Below, piece by piece: positions 9,609-21,210 of a stretch of 64,000 nt of DNA. This stretch comes from Coenobita brevimanus. Its lineage: Eukaryota > Arthropoda > Malacostraca > Decapoda > Coenobitidae. Below the pieces are notes generated by a model. The model saw nothing but the letters and a program-made list of their open reading frames with translations, searched no databases and was not told the DNA's origin. Every line of letters begins with the position of its first letter. Position 1 is the stretch's first letter. The DNA lies in the NCBI GenBank assembly GCA_032717465.1, contig CM064681.1:18557565-18621564 (forward strand). The letters are read 5' to 3'. The translations under genes and the position numbers were made by a program.

Positions 9609-12600
9609 CAATCTCGGCAATGATCATTTTTTTAATGCAAGGAAGAAGGAACCAAAGGCCATGAGCCTGCAATAACAGTTCCCTTGAAGAGAAAAACAAA
9701 ACACAAGAGAGAGTCAAATTCAAGATCCGATCATTTTCAGATGCCTGAACACTGTGTTTAAAAGATTGGAGATCATAGGCAGCAGGAAATACAGACAGAG
9801 GGAGACAGTTCCAGAGTTGACCTGTTGGATAAATGAGGGACTGGGAGTAACGGTTAACTCTTGCATTAGATACTTGGACAGAAAAGGGATGATAGTTTGC
9901 TGCTAGACGGGTGCTACACGCCCGTCGTAGAGGTGGAGGAATGCATGCAGACAGTTCAGAGGAGCAGTGACCATTAAAGTAGTGATAGAAAAGAGATAAA
10001 GATGCAACAGTGCTGCAAAGAGACAGAGGTTGAAGGGAGTCAGTAAGAGAAGGAGAGTTAATGACATGAAAAGCCTTTGACTTCACCCTATTGAGAAGAG
10101 CTGTGGGAAGCCTCCCCACACATGAGAGTTGTACTCCACACAGGGGTGGATAAAACCCCTGTATGGAGTCAACAATTGTGCAGACGTAAAGAAAGAACTG
10201 AGTCGGCATAGCACACCAAATCTCTTGGAAGCAGATTTTACAAGAGATGTAATATGATCATTCCAAGATAAGTCCAGAGTAAATGAAATCCCAAGCATGT
10301 TCAAGGATGATGCAGGATTAAGCTGAATATTATTAAACATTAGTGGATATACATGAGGAAGATTTTATCGGGTTGATAGGTGTAAAAACTGAGTCTTAGA
10401 TGCATTAAAAACTACAAGATTATTTTTACCCCAGTCAGAGATATGAGCCAAGTCAGACATTAGGTGTGCCATAGCCTCATCCCTTGTTTGTTGAAGTAAC
10501 TGCTGAGATGGGCGTTGCGGGAACCGAATGGAAAGGTGAAGGGTGGAGTCATCATCGTATGAGTTGATAGGGATAGATGTACAGCCCTTAGAAGGTCATT
10601 GATGAATAAAAGGAAGAGAGTTGGTGATAGGACAGAGCCCTGAGGAACACCACTGTTAACAGATCTAAGAGAAGAATGATGGCCATCTACAACAGCGGCT
10701 ATAGAACGACCAGAAAGGAAGCTAGCAATGAAGGCACAGATACAAGGATAGAAACTGTAAGACGGCAGTTTGAAAATTAAAGATTTATGCCAGACTCGAT
10801 CGAAAGCCTTTGAGATGTCAAGTGCAATGGCAAAGCTTTCGCCAAAGTCCCGAAAGGAAGATGACCAGGAGTCTGAAAGTTAGGTGAGAAGATCGCCAGT
10901 GGAGCGTCCCTGACGGAACCCGTACTGACGATCATTAAGAAGGTTATGATAGGAAAGATGCCTTATAATTTTTCTATTGAGAAATGACTCAAAAACTTTT
11001 TTGAAATACAGGACGTTAAATCATTTGGACGATAGTTAGAGGGTTGGAAATGGTCACCCTTCTTTGGGACTGGCTGAATGAGAGCAAGCTTCCAGCAAGA
11101 AGGAAAGGTACAAGATGACAGACAAAGGTGAAAGAGTTTGCCCAGGCAAGGTGTAAGCACAGAAGCATAGTTATTGAGAACAAGAGGAGGGACTCCATCA
11201 GGCCTATATGCCTTGTTAGCATTGAGGCCTGTGATGGCGGAAAATACATAAGGTGAAGAAATTTTAATGTCAGCCATGAGGAAGTCAGAGGCAGGAAGTG
11301 ATGGAGGAACAGCACCGGAATCGTCTAAGGTGGAATTGGAGGAGAAAGTCTGTGCGAAGAGATCTGCTTTATCAGTAGAAGAAATAGCTACAGAACCATC
11401 AGAGTAGAGAAGAGGAGGGAAGGATGATGAGGTAAAGTCGTTAGAAAGATTTTTGGCAAGGTGCCAGAAGGAGCGGGAAGAATTCAAGTTGGAGAGTTGA
11501 GAGCATTTAGCACGGATGAAGTTATTTTTAGCAGAGCAAAGAACAAACTTAGCACGATTCCGGGCAAAACTTAAAGATGATGTGATTCAGGGGTGGGTTG
11601 GCTCTGGTACTTTTTGTAGGTCCTCTCCTTGTTGTGGACATCATTAGAAGAAGCGTGATTAAACCAAGGCTTTCTTGCGTTAGACAAAGGATAGGAGAAA
11701 GGAATGTATGCTTTCATGCCCAAGAGAATAAACTCCGTAATGTGCAAGGCACTCTCAGATGGCTCCCGGCCATGGAAGCAATAATCATTTCAGGGAAAAT
11801 GAAAGAAGTACTGCCTGAGGGCCTCCCAATCCGCAGCTCCAAAGTGCCACAGACGACGTTTCTTTGGAGAGTCCATAGGCCGTACTGGAGTGATAGGACA
11901 GGTTAAAGTGAGAAGATTGTGATCGGAGGAGCCCAACAGAGAGAAAAGATTAACAGTGTAAGCAGAAGGATTAGTGTAAGGAAGAGGTCAAGTATGTTGG
12001 AGCTTTCCCCAAGGTGGTCAGGGATATGGGTAGGATGCTGTACAAGCTGCTCTAGGTCATTAAGGATAGAAAAGATGTAGGCTTGTTAACCAGGTGGATC
12101 AGTGAAAGAAGAGGAGAACCAAAGGTGGTGGTGAACACTGAAATTTCCTAAAATGGAGATTTAAGAGAAAGGAGAAATGGATAGAATGTGTTCCATCGTA
12201 GAAGTAAGATAGTCATAGAATTTTTTATTTATTTTTTTTTTTTTGTACAGTACATTCCAAGCAAACGCCATCGCTTTGGAATTAGGAGATAAGTAAACAG
12301 CACAGATATATTTAGTCAGAGAATGACAGGAAAGCCGAAGCCAGAGTGTAGAGAATTCAGAAGAATCGAGTTCAGGAACACGAGAGCAAGATTAGTCGTT
12401 GCATATATACATACACAACATCGATCTTTGGCTTTGAAATTAGTATAGAGAAAGTAGGAGGATACAGAAAAGGGTTTGCTGTCAGTTGCCTTAGACAGCT
12501 GAGTCTCAGTTAAAGAGAGAAGGTGAGGTTTAGAGGAGGAGAGGTGGTGCTCAACTGAGCGAAAGTTAGAGGAAAGGCCGCGAATGTTGGAGAAATGAAG

Positions 12601-12658
12601 AAGTGAGTCAGACAGTGGTTCCAGGCAGCTCAAGTCGTCACCGGGAGAGGGGCTGAAG
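9609..12658 (-). mobile_element. CR1/Jockey-type LINE copy L2, nearly full ORF2 span
   Basis: The minus strand starts with an APE-type endonuclease reading containing NIRGLSSNF and LLSLTETQLS (about 12480-12580). It continues through the RT region, with LNANKAYRPDGVPPLVLNN near 11200 and IQPVPKKGDHFQPSNYRP near 11050, and ends in a C-terminal region at 9583-10340. The 3' end is A-rich (9609-9615). Stops and frameshifts are numerous. Family knowledge: such LINEs encode endonuclease plus RT and move by target-primed reverse transcription. It sits inside the gypsy RNase H domain, splitting it between 12659 and 9608. An unexpected 40 bp patch of piggyBac transposase sequence lies at 12243-12282. 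Confidence 0.8.
12243..12282 (+). other. 40 bp piggyBac transposase patch inside LINE L2
   Basis: This stretch is identical in 39 of 40 positions to 14991-15030 in the PB1 transposase, where it encodes FVQYIPSKRHCFG. The corresponding place in LINE L3 (about 31346-31380) lacks it and continues directly with the LINE sequence GGGATAAGTAAACA. Confidence 0.85.
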
Positions 12659-13032
12659 GGGCCCTGAGGATGTATGGCCACATGATCATGAGTGGGGCCC
12701 TGAGGATGTATGACCAGAAGTGCTTGAGAGCCCAGACTACTCTGAGGCATTCACGTTTTGTAGTTGCATAGCTTGCTTCAGAATGGTTTAGGGTCCTGGT
12801 GGTACAAGCAAAGATATGTTCTTTTCCTTCCGAAATTTGGTGAGGACGGCACCTATTTCAAACAAGATGTTGGTATACAACTAAAAAGGTTGTGTGTAGT
12901 CAGAGAAGGCTACTATTGGCACTGTGGTGACTTTGATGGTTACATTGTTGAGTTGTTGGTAGTCAATACAAATCTCATGGATCTGTCACTGTTACTTACC
13001 TGCAGTACAGAAGAATACCTTGGGCATGTAAA
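12659..13032 (-). pseudogene. Ty3/gypsy reverse transcriptase and RNase H remnant with central deletion
   Basis: Near 12960-13000 the minus strand reads EICIDYQQLNNVTIK, matching the gypsy RT motif RFCVDYRQLNxVTxKD. At about 12660-12790 it reads in pieces as the RNase H entry (SRTLNHSEASYATTKREC-like, then WALKHFWSYI-like). The RT catalytic core between them, including the YxDD box, is missing, so an internal deletion has joined RT to RNase H. A short direct duplication (GGGGCCCTGAGGATGTATG) sits next to the L2 junction. The upstream side is cut by PB1 at 13033. Confidence 0.6.
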
Positions 13033-13044
13033 CCCCTTAACCAC

Positions 13045-13110
13045 GGGGCATCACTTTTGTGACGCTCAGGCACAATGGATCATACTGCAGGGCGTCACTT
13101 TTGTGATTCT
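13045..13110. promoter_or_regulatory. Twin near-palindromic units inside the left end of PB1
   Basis: Two related units, GCATCACTTTTGTGACGC and GCGTCACTTTTGTGATTC, start about 44 bp apart. Corresponding pairs occur in PB2 (21229-21290), PB3 (27101-27160) and, with other bases, MITE E. The position next to the terminus suggests transposase-binding sites or a hairpin; that role is inferred. Confidence 0.6.
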
Positions 13111-13842
13111 GTGTTATTTTGAACTCTTCCGGGCTTACAAGTGGTGGCTTGTATCATCTATCAGTACTGCCAATGTCCAACACTTGTCACCACTCCTAAT
13201 CTCATCTGTACTCCCATCCATTGTTGACAATTTAGCCATTTTTCCCTGTTCTTGACTCCCTTCCCTACCTCCCCTCCATTACCCTTTCCTCTCGCCTGCC
13301 CAGCCGCGCTGCGCTAAGCAAATCTTCCCTGGAATTTTCCACTGATTTCATCCATTGAAATAAGCCCTATGCCCAAATCTTATACAAAATAATATATACC
13401 CCTCAAAAAAAAAAAATAAGGTAACTGATAGTGTCATACACATGGAATTGGCTAATGATCACCTGACAACACCTCACGTGCACTCGTTCGCTAATATCCC
13501 CCCGGTTATTTCCCCTTGAAATATGCCGTATAATGTATTCTCGTAATAAAAAAATATATATATGAACGGAAGGGAGAAGCCTAAGTGATATTTACATTCA
13601 CCTGCAACTACCTATCTTTTTATGTATTGTCAAGCTTTCCTACTGATCATTTCATAGCATGTAAACTAGCAGCCGTCACCCTATTGAGCTTGTCAACCCT
13701 TACCTTCCCATATACACCACGGGAATCAGTTCCTTGTCATCCTCTGAGGTGAAACCATGTCGCACTCTCGCCCTGCCACTTCCGCCACTTCTGCGCCCAT
13801 TGCAAAGGGCCCTGTGACCTCTCTACCCCTAGAAAAACTCAC

Positions 13843-15973
13843 ATGGGATGTAGTAAAGGACTTAGTGACTCAGCAGTGGAATGTGAACTGGCAGAATTGT
13901 CAATGATAATGATGGATAGTGACATTGATTTTTCGGGTGAATCATGTGATGAGCCTGGGGAGGAAATCGTGACAGAAACTCCTCGTACGAGTGCTTCGGT
14001 GTCCCAAGTTATGCCTAGCTCCAAGGGAAAGGAGCCCTTAGTGCAGCAAGGGAATGAATTGGGGAAAGGAGTGAAAAGGCGGCAGGTTAGCCCCGGAACA
14101 ATGGCCCCGTGTGACCCAGCCCGCCATGAGTCCCAAGGTGAATCACCTCCCCGCTCCCCCAGACCCACTTCGCTAATTTCTTCCTCATCTTCAGCAGAAT
14201 TTTCTCCTGAGTCTTCGTCGTCAGAGTCTCCACCAGCACCTACAGTGAAGGCATGCCGTAAGGGACGAGGTAAATCCCTGACTCGTAAAAGTAGAGTAGC
14301 AACTAGAGTAAGGGCTGCTAGTGCTACACGGCAACCTAGGGTCAGTGAAAGTGACCTTGAAACAGCCCATTCTGTCTCACAGCCACCCTCCACCGTCACC
14401 CACCCTACACCGCCATGACAGGGAATCCTGGACGCCTTCGTGTGGACGAAAGGTTCTGATTTCGTCCCTGAACATCTCCATTTCAATGAAAGTTCCTCAG
14501 GGATACAGCCTACCTTCACTCTTGACGAGGATGCTGAGTGTGTGGACTTCCTTTTGGCCTTCCTCAGTGACGAAGTCATGCAGCACATATGTGATGAGAC
14601 TAACAGGTACGAATCACAATGTGCTGCAAGTGGTGCAGGTGCAGCAAAGATGCAACAGTGGACTGTGCTGGGAGTGCAGGAGCTGAATGTGTTCTTCACC
14701 CTCATGCTTCTCATGCCTCATTCAAAAGAAGCATGAGTTGGAAAAATACTGGTCAATGGACCCCTTACTACCCTCACCCACCTTCAGTAAGTACATGGCC
14801 AGAGATTGCTTCTGAAACGTCTTGGGAAACTTGCACTTCGACAACAACGATGTACCTTCCCAAACCGACCCACTCTGGAAGATCCAGGAGATTCTGAGCA
14901 AAATGAGTGATAAGTTTATGTCATTCTTCCACCCCTTTCAGAAGGTTGTCATAGACGAATCCTTGATTTTGTTCAGAGGACGTCTTAGGTTTGTACAGTA
15001 CATTCCAAGCAAACGCCATTGCTTTGGAATCAAGTTCTTTGTACTGTGTGACTGTAAGACGGGGTACATCCTTGACTTCGTCATCTATTCAGCCAGCACT
15101 GTCGATCTGGACAAAACACACCTCCTTGGCTTCAAAGGCTGTGTAGTGAAAGTGCTGCTTGAAAGGCATTTTGATGGGAATCATGTGCTGTATACTGACA
15201 ACTATTATACAGCACTGAAACTTGCTAAATATCTTTCAGAGCACGGCATCAACTCCCGTGGCACTGTGAAGAGCAATCGTGCCCACTTCCCCATATTCCC
15301 AGAGGCAGGAACCTCGCAGCGAGGAGACATGCACCTACGCAAGTCAAAGAAGATGCTGGCAATACGGTGGCATGACAAAAGGGTCATGCACATGCTCACC
15401 ACCGTACACAAAGGGGAAATGAAAGACAGTGGGAAGGTCGACTGTAGGACAGGCGAACCTGTGAGGAAACCAGATGCTGTCATCGACTATAATATCAACA
15501 TGCGGCTGGTGGACAAGTCCGACATGATGACTGGAGAGATCGACTGCCTCAGGAAGAATACTAGGTGGTACAGGAAAGTTTTTCTGCACCTCATTGACAT
15601 GACGATGCTGAACGCCTTCATCCCGTACAAGATGAAGGAAAAGCCATCCAAGTCCTTCTCCCTGAGGTTGTTCGCCAGGACTTGTGTTCAGCAGCTACTT
15701 CAGAGATATGGTAGGGTGACAGCAGCAACTCCAAGGCGCCATGCAGTAAGACTTCCTGACAGACTTGAGCAGAGGGCATACATGGATCGGCACAGACTGG
15801 TGCAAATGCCTGCCACAACCAAGAGGAAGGCTGCGATCCACAGGTGCCAGGTGTGTGCACATACCACCCGACGCACACCTGAGCACAAACGCACATCTTG
15901 GCAGCACGCTGAGTGCCAGATTCCCCTCTGCATTACCTGCTTTTTTTATTACCACAGCCTGAAGCAGTTCTAA
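13843..15973 (+). pseudogene. piggyBac transposase (DDE_Tnp_1_7 family), disabled
   Basis: The protein would catalyse TTAA-specific cut-and-paste transposition in the nucleus. The N-terminal third is acidic and Ser/Pro-rich. The conserved domain begins near 14440 (FNESSSGIQPTFTLDEDAE). The final 1152 bp frame (14822-15973) keeps all three catalytic aspartates: VVIDESLILF (codon 14954), LYTDNYYTA (about 15197) and RLVDKSDMM (about 15521). It also keeps a C-terminal Cys-rich finger (CQVCAHTT and CITCFFYYH). The reading is broken by a TGA at 14416-14418, a one-base frameshift near 14727 and a second TGA at 14813-14815. An upstream ATG at 13757 is in another frame, so the true start is uncertain. 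The C-terminal catalytic part is better preserved than the N-terminal part. Family assignment is secure; activity is excluded by the breaks. Confidence 0.9.
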
Positions 15974-16316
15974 AAGTACAAGTGGAAAATGTAAAGAATG
16001 TGTAAATAATGTGTAAATAGCAAGTGAAAGCAATGGATGTAAATATGATGGAACAGTGTAATATAGTTTTATAAGTTACTGCAAGTGACAGTGCATAACA
16101 TAGTGTAAGTAAAATAGAGGTGTAAATATTGAAAATACAATAGAAAATGTAAATAGAAATGTAAATTATTAGTAATATAAGAATATGAGTACAAATACTT
16201 GAAGTTATGATAGTGAAAATGAAACCTTGGCTCCCTACGTATTTTACTGAAAGAGAAATTGAATGCCTACAGTGACAATAAACTACTATTACTGAAGGAA
16301 ACTTATGGATAAAGGC

Positions 16317-16318
<2 letters not shown>

Positions 16319-16349
<31 letters not shown>
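16319..16349. repeat. (TA)n at the PB1/RTE1 junction
   Basis: A short TA run separates the truncated piggyBac element from the truncated LINE RTE1. Confidence 0.9.
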
Positions 16350-16353
<4 letters not shown>

Positions 16354-18960
16354 GTTGGTATCACAATACTGTCATGTAGTAACTTTTTCACTTCCATGCT
16401 CACTTCCCTGTGTCTTATCACTGCTTTAAAAAAAAACAGCAACCTTTCTTCCCTGCTGTACCCTTTCAAGCACTTCACCCTCCAAACCACCATCCTTACT
16501 CATCACACTACCCAAGTACTTAAATGTACTCACATTTTCCAATTCCTCACCATCCAACCTCGCTGTACATTCACTGACTTCACCTCTCTCAAAGACCATC
16601 ACTTTACTCTTCCCTACATTCACCTTTAGATTCCGTTTCTTACACACTCTCCCAAACCATCCACCAAGCCTTGCAGCTCCCCTTCGTCTTCACTCAACAA
16701 CACAGTATCATTTGCTAACAACAGTACAGAGAATTTCCATACACTATCCTCTCTCACCAGGGCCACTCCAACATCCACTACCCTACCTTGTACCTTTTTT
16801 ATTACCCCATCCATGTACAGATTGAACAACCATGGAGACATGATACTTTCCTGTTTCAACCCAACTTTAAAAGAGAAAAATTCACTTAGTTCACCATCCA
16901 CACGCACTGCAGCCTTCGCACCATCATACATACTCTTCACAGCATTCAACAACTTCCCATCTACTCCATATATTCTTAATACTTTCCACAATCCTTGTCT
17001 ATCCACCATGTCATATGCTTTCTCCAAATCCATGAAAGCCGCATACAACTTCTTTCCCTTCTCTAGAAACTTTTCCACTAAAGATCTAAGAATGAATAGC
17101 TGATCTACACAACCTTTTCCCTTCCTAAAGCCTCCCTGTTCTTCTCCAACTCATTTCTCTGTTCTTTCTCTAACTCTGTCAATAAGTATCCTACCATACA
17201 CTTTTCCTATTATACTAAGAAGACAAATGCCCCTATGATTACCACACACTTCTTTTTCCCCTTTTCCTTTGTACAAGGGAATAATTATACTTGACTTTCA
17301 ATCCTCCGGGACTCTACCTTCCTCCCAGGCCAATCTGCACATCTTCCACATCCATTCTACTACTATCTGTCCCCCATGCTTCAGCATTTCACCACAAACT
17401 CCATCAATTCCTGGGGCTTTCCCCGATTTAACTTTCTTCATTGGTTCCACAACTTCTATCCTACTGATTTCTTCCTGTCTTCTCACCTCCCTCCTTCTCC
17501 CAGCCATTCCCCAGCCACTTATACTCGCATTACTTCCATCCTCTATGTTCAACAATTCCTTAAAGTGTTCTCTCCATCTGCTCACTTTTTCTCCCTTCTC
17601 CACTAGTAATCTACCATTTTTATCTTTCACTCCCCTGCTAACTTCACTTCCACCCTGTCTTACTCTTTTCACCTCATTCCAGAACATTTTCTTACAGTCC
17701 CTCCACTTTACACTCAAATTCCTTCCAAATTCTTCATCCACTCTCTTCTTACTCTCTTACTAATCTTTTTACCTCTTTCTTTCTACATATAACTCTCTCT
17801 TCCGCCTCTCAACTTCTTCCACGCCCCTATTTCTCATCCATTCATTGTATGCTTTCTTCTTTTGTGCCACAGCCTGTCTCACCTCTTCAGTCCACCACGC
17901 TGTTCCTTGCACCCCCCTCCATCTTCTCTTCCTTCTACACACCACATCACATGCTGCACATATTTCTTCTGTAAATATCCTACACACACCTTCCACGTCT
18001 CCCATCTGCTCCAATTCATATTTGCCCAATCGTTCCTCCACTTCTCTCTTATACTCTGCCTGTTTCTCATCCTCGTGTAACCTTTCCACTCTCCTTGCAA
18101 CTACTCCTTCTTCTTGTCTTTCCCTTCTTCTATTCCTCCATCTTACTTGAATCCTAATTCTGGCCACCACCAAGTAGTGGTCAGAAAGTCCACTCCTCCA
18201 ACCTCTATAAGCTCTTGCATCCATTACACATCTTCGCATCCTTTCATCCACACACACATAAACAATCATTGCCTTCCTTTCAATCAGTTCACCACCCACC
18301 CTTCTCATCACTCGCCATGTATACCTGTGGATCATTTTATGCCTGAAGAGGGTATTGGCTATCACCAACCCCCTCCCAGCACAAATGTCCACTAACGCAC
18401 TCCCATTCTCATCTATCTCAGCAGGCACACCCCACTTACCAACTATTCCATCCACCTTCACATTCCCAACTTTACCATTCATATCACTGATCAAAAACAC
18501 TCTCTCATTCCTTCCAAACTTTTCCATGCACACTTCCACATTTGTCCAGAACTCTTCTCTCACTCTTCTAGCACGATCTTGCATTGGCGCATACACACAG
18601 ACAATCGCCCACATTTTATTCCAACTTTCAACTTTACCCACACAATCCTTGACCCAACTGATCCATACTGTCTTATGCTCTTCTTCCATCTTTTACTCAC
18701 AACTATACATACTCCTCCCTTTGCCCTCGCATTCTCACCTACTCCTGCACATATACCCCATCCATACTCCCATTCTCTCACACTTTCTCCTCTCCATTTT
18801 GTTTCAGTTATTCCACATACATCCACTTTCGCACCCTCAAGTACCTGGACAATCTCTCTTTCACCTCATCATTCGCTCCTCTTACATTCCATGTACCCAT
18901 TACCAAGTCCTTTGTCCGGTCCTGGGTCGTCATCGTTTGGTAAGTCCTTGTCCGAGGCTT
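16350..18960 (-). mobile_element. RTE-like LINE RTE1 (endonuclease + RT), truncated and degenerate
   Basis: On the minus strand the APE-type endonuclease starts near 18890 (GTWNVRGAN) and continues with ITETKWRGE (about 18800), YAPMQ and LSDHYLVVARI (about 18170). A basic linker follows. The RT region carries KAPGIDGVCGEML (about 17400), FMDLEKAYDMVD (about 17030) and SPWLFNLYMDGV (about 16820). The active-site box reads LANDTVLLSE where FADD is expected (about 16700), a loss of the first catalytic Asp. The reading ends near 16360 at PTL(I)Y, in the middle of the C-terminal region, and runs into (TA)n. At least four frames are used, so the element is dead. It is closely related to RTE2 (58627-61750). 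Long plus-strand open frames here are antisense shadows. Confidence 0.8.
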
Positions 18961-19011
18961 CTTGTTTGTTTTTTTTAGTTAGTTGTTTTCCGGGGAGGGG
19001 CACTAGCATCA

Positions 19012-19412
19012 TGATATATACAGGGCGAATCTAACAAATTAATCGTAATGTTAATTAAACTAAAGTTAAACCAAATATTCCTTTTAACTATGTGAATATC
19101 TTAAATCCACATCTGTTTTACATGAAGACCTTTTCATCCTCGCCACGTCATCTGACGCACAGATGCAGTTTAGGTCAGTGGAAATTTCCATATAATTACA
19201 TGTATTTACAATATAGTTGTCCACGAGGGTTAAACGCATTAGCATTTAATTTATCAATAATAAGAAGAATGATTAAAGAGAACATAATTTCTGGGTTATA
19301 AAAACCTCTTGAACATATGACAACAGTCTTTAATTTTCCTCTGTTTCTAACCGGGGACAACTATTATAAAAAGTAGAGAGCGCAACTGCTCTGGCAGAAA
19401 ATATTTCCCACA
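19012..19412 (-). repeat. BEL/Pao 3' LTR
   Basis: ~401 bp matching 28816-29213 along its length. In element orientation it begins TGTGGGAAATATTTTC. The two copies differ by scattered substitutions and small indels (about one position in ten or fewer by eye), so the element is not recent. The outer flank (RTE1 5' side) does not share a target duplication with the flank of the 5' LTR. Confidence 0.85.
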
Positions 19413-19559
19413 GTTTTGGGGCCGGGCGGAAAATGATACGCTGTATCATGTAATGTGACCCATAGCAAGGAGTTCCCTCCATAGATCTCGAGAACCCTGT
19501 GCTGCGGCCCTTCTAGGTTGCACATCCTGACCCATTTGATCTTCACCAACCCCTGTATC

Positions 19560-20800
19560 TGGAGTAGCCGCTAACTCAAGTTAATCAATAGTTTTTACAC
19601 TGGTATGTCCCCTATTTTTTATTTTTACAAGTCTCAGCACCCCCTCTGAATCTGGATGCATGGTGATCACTTTAGCTAATGGCCACTGGGATCTTGGTTG
19701 TTTGGTTTTCACTAAGACCACATCCCCTATGTTAAGAACAGATTTGTTGCTGGCAGCCTGGGCCCCATAAAATCTTTCTCGTAGGCTCAAAAGATATTCC
19801 TCGCTCCAATGTCTATTCCAAGTATCCAACACCCTTTTCAGACATTGATATCCCTCCCGCAGATGTTGTCCAAAATGATTTTTTTCTATGATGGGATCAT
19901 CTACTTCTTCCTGGATACACACACAAGGCACTGGCTATGAGCCAGTGTCAAGGCCTCTAGCAAGACACTAGTGTCACCTAGATAAGTCAGGGGTCTATTA
20001 TTAATCCTGGTTTCAATTTCAGTTATTACAGTTCTTAATTCCTCTCCCGTGATCTTAGTTCTGTGTATTGTTTTCCTCAGGCAGTTCTTGACAATACCAA
20101 TCATTCGTTCGGTAAATCCATTCTGGCATGGAGCTCTTGGAGCTGTGAACTGCCAGGTACAATTTCGGATTTCCAGCGCCAACTTAACTTTTGGGTCATT
20201 CATTACTTTCAACAGTAAAGGTGCTGCTCCAACGAAATTAGTTCCTTTGTCACTTATTAACTTGCCAGGACAAGACCTTCTAGCAGCAAATCTTCAAAAG
20301 ACATTGAGGAATGTCTCTGAGCTCAGATCTTCCACAATTTCTAGATGGACTGCCCTTGTGTAGGCACAAGTAAATAGACAAATGTAAACTTTATGGAGAG
20401 TTCCCTCACCCGTAACAGTTATAGCCCCTGTATAGTCCACTCCTGTTACCTGGAAGGGCCAACTTACATTTTAACCTATCCCTTGGTGGGGCCAGTGGTC
20501 CTGGATAGTCATATGGTCGTTGTCCACACCTCCTACAAATGATGCAGTTTTTGAGATATTTTTTTATGACCTGTCTACCCTTAGGAATGCAATACCTTTC
20601 CCAAATTTGGACAAAGGTCTGTGGCACACCTTCATGGAGAGTGGAATCATGGGCTTCCTTTATAATTAATTGTACAAGATATGTGCTCTTGCGTAATAAA
20701 ACGGGGTGTTTGGTTTGGAGGGGCAAATCAACCTTTACTAATCGACCCCGACATCTAATCAGACTTTTTCCGTCTAAGAACAAGCCTAAATCCTTTATTA
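19560..20800 (-). pseudogene. BEL/Pao integrase, frameshifted
   Basis: From high to low coordinates on the minus strand: an N-terminal zinc-binding region (LIIKEAHDSTLHEG; CIICRRCGQRP, about 20560-20680), then the catalytic core. All three acidic residues are still readable: D in QVTGVDYTGA (codon 20435-20437), D in LISDKGTNFVGA (about 20260) and E in PCQNGFTERMIG (about 20110). The C-terminal tail reads IGDVVLVKTKQPRSQWPLAKV (about 19690-19740), typical of the family. At least two frame changes break it: one near 20400, and one near 19930 just after RPLTYLGD. The enzyme would insert the cDNA into chromosomes; this copy cannot. Confidence 0.8.
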
Positions 20801-21210
20801 GCTAATTCCTGTTCCCAGTGCCTTGACCTAAAAAGTTATATATTTCGCCGTAACAGTTCTTTTGTATTCTTTTCAGCAAATATTCTAGGGGATCTAACTT
20901 CTGAAACCCCACTTTCATATTAAAAAATTCAACAACCAATTTAGTAATGTTTATAAGTTGTCTTATTGATGAGAATCAGCTGATGTCAATTACTTCTGGC
21001 TCAGGTACTACAGGATCCAAGTTCACTACACTAACCTCAGCAATACTGTACTGTTTCTGCTCAGGCCAATCCTTAGTGAGTAACCATTTAGGACCTTTAA
21101 ACCACAAGTTATCTTTGATCAGACTTCTTACGGTCGAACCTCTCGAGAGCAGATCAGCTGGGTTTTGCTTAGAGGATACATGCATGAATTTAAATTTGGA
21201 AGACAGCTCT

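Larger units (their letters stand above)
13033..16318 (+). mobile_element. piggyBac element PB1, 3'-truncated
   Basis: The left terminus CCCCTTAACCACGGGG at 13033 aligns base for base with the ends of PB2 and PB3. The preceding TAAA (13029-13032) looks like a mutated TTAA target. The element carries the transposase pseudogene at 13843-15973. Its flanks match PB2: 13033-13939 matches 21215-22093 and 15976-16318 matches 22096-22520. The last ~490 bp present in PB2, including the right terminus, are missing. Homology stops where a (TA)n tract and LINE RTE1 begin. It lies in the gypsy RT remnant. Confidence 0.85.

Noticed and set aside
13839..14714. Minus-strand open frame of 291 residues
   Set aside because: It is the antisense of the piggyBac transposase N-terminal region, which has family motifs on the plus strand.
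18355..18978. Plus-strand open frame of 207 residues
   Set aside because: Antisense of the RTE1 endonuclease.
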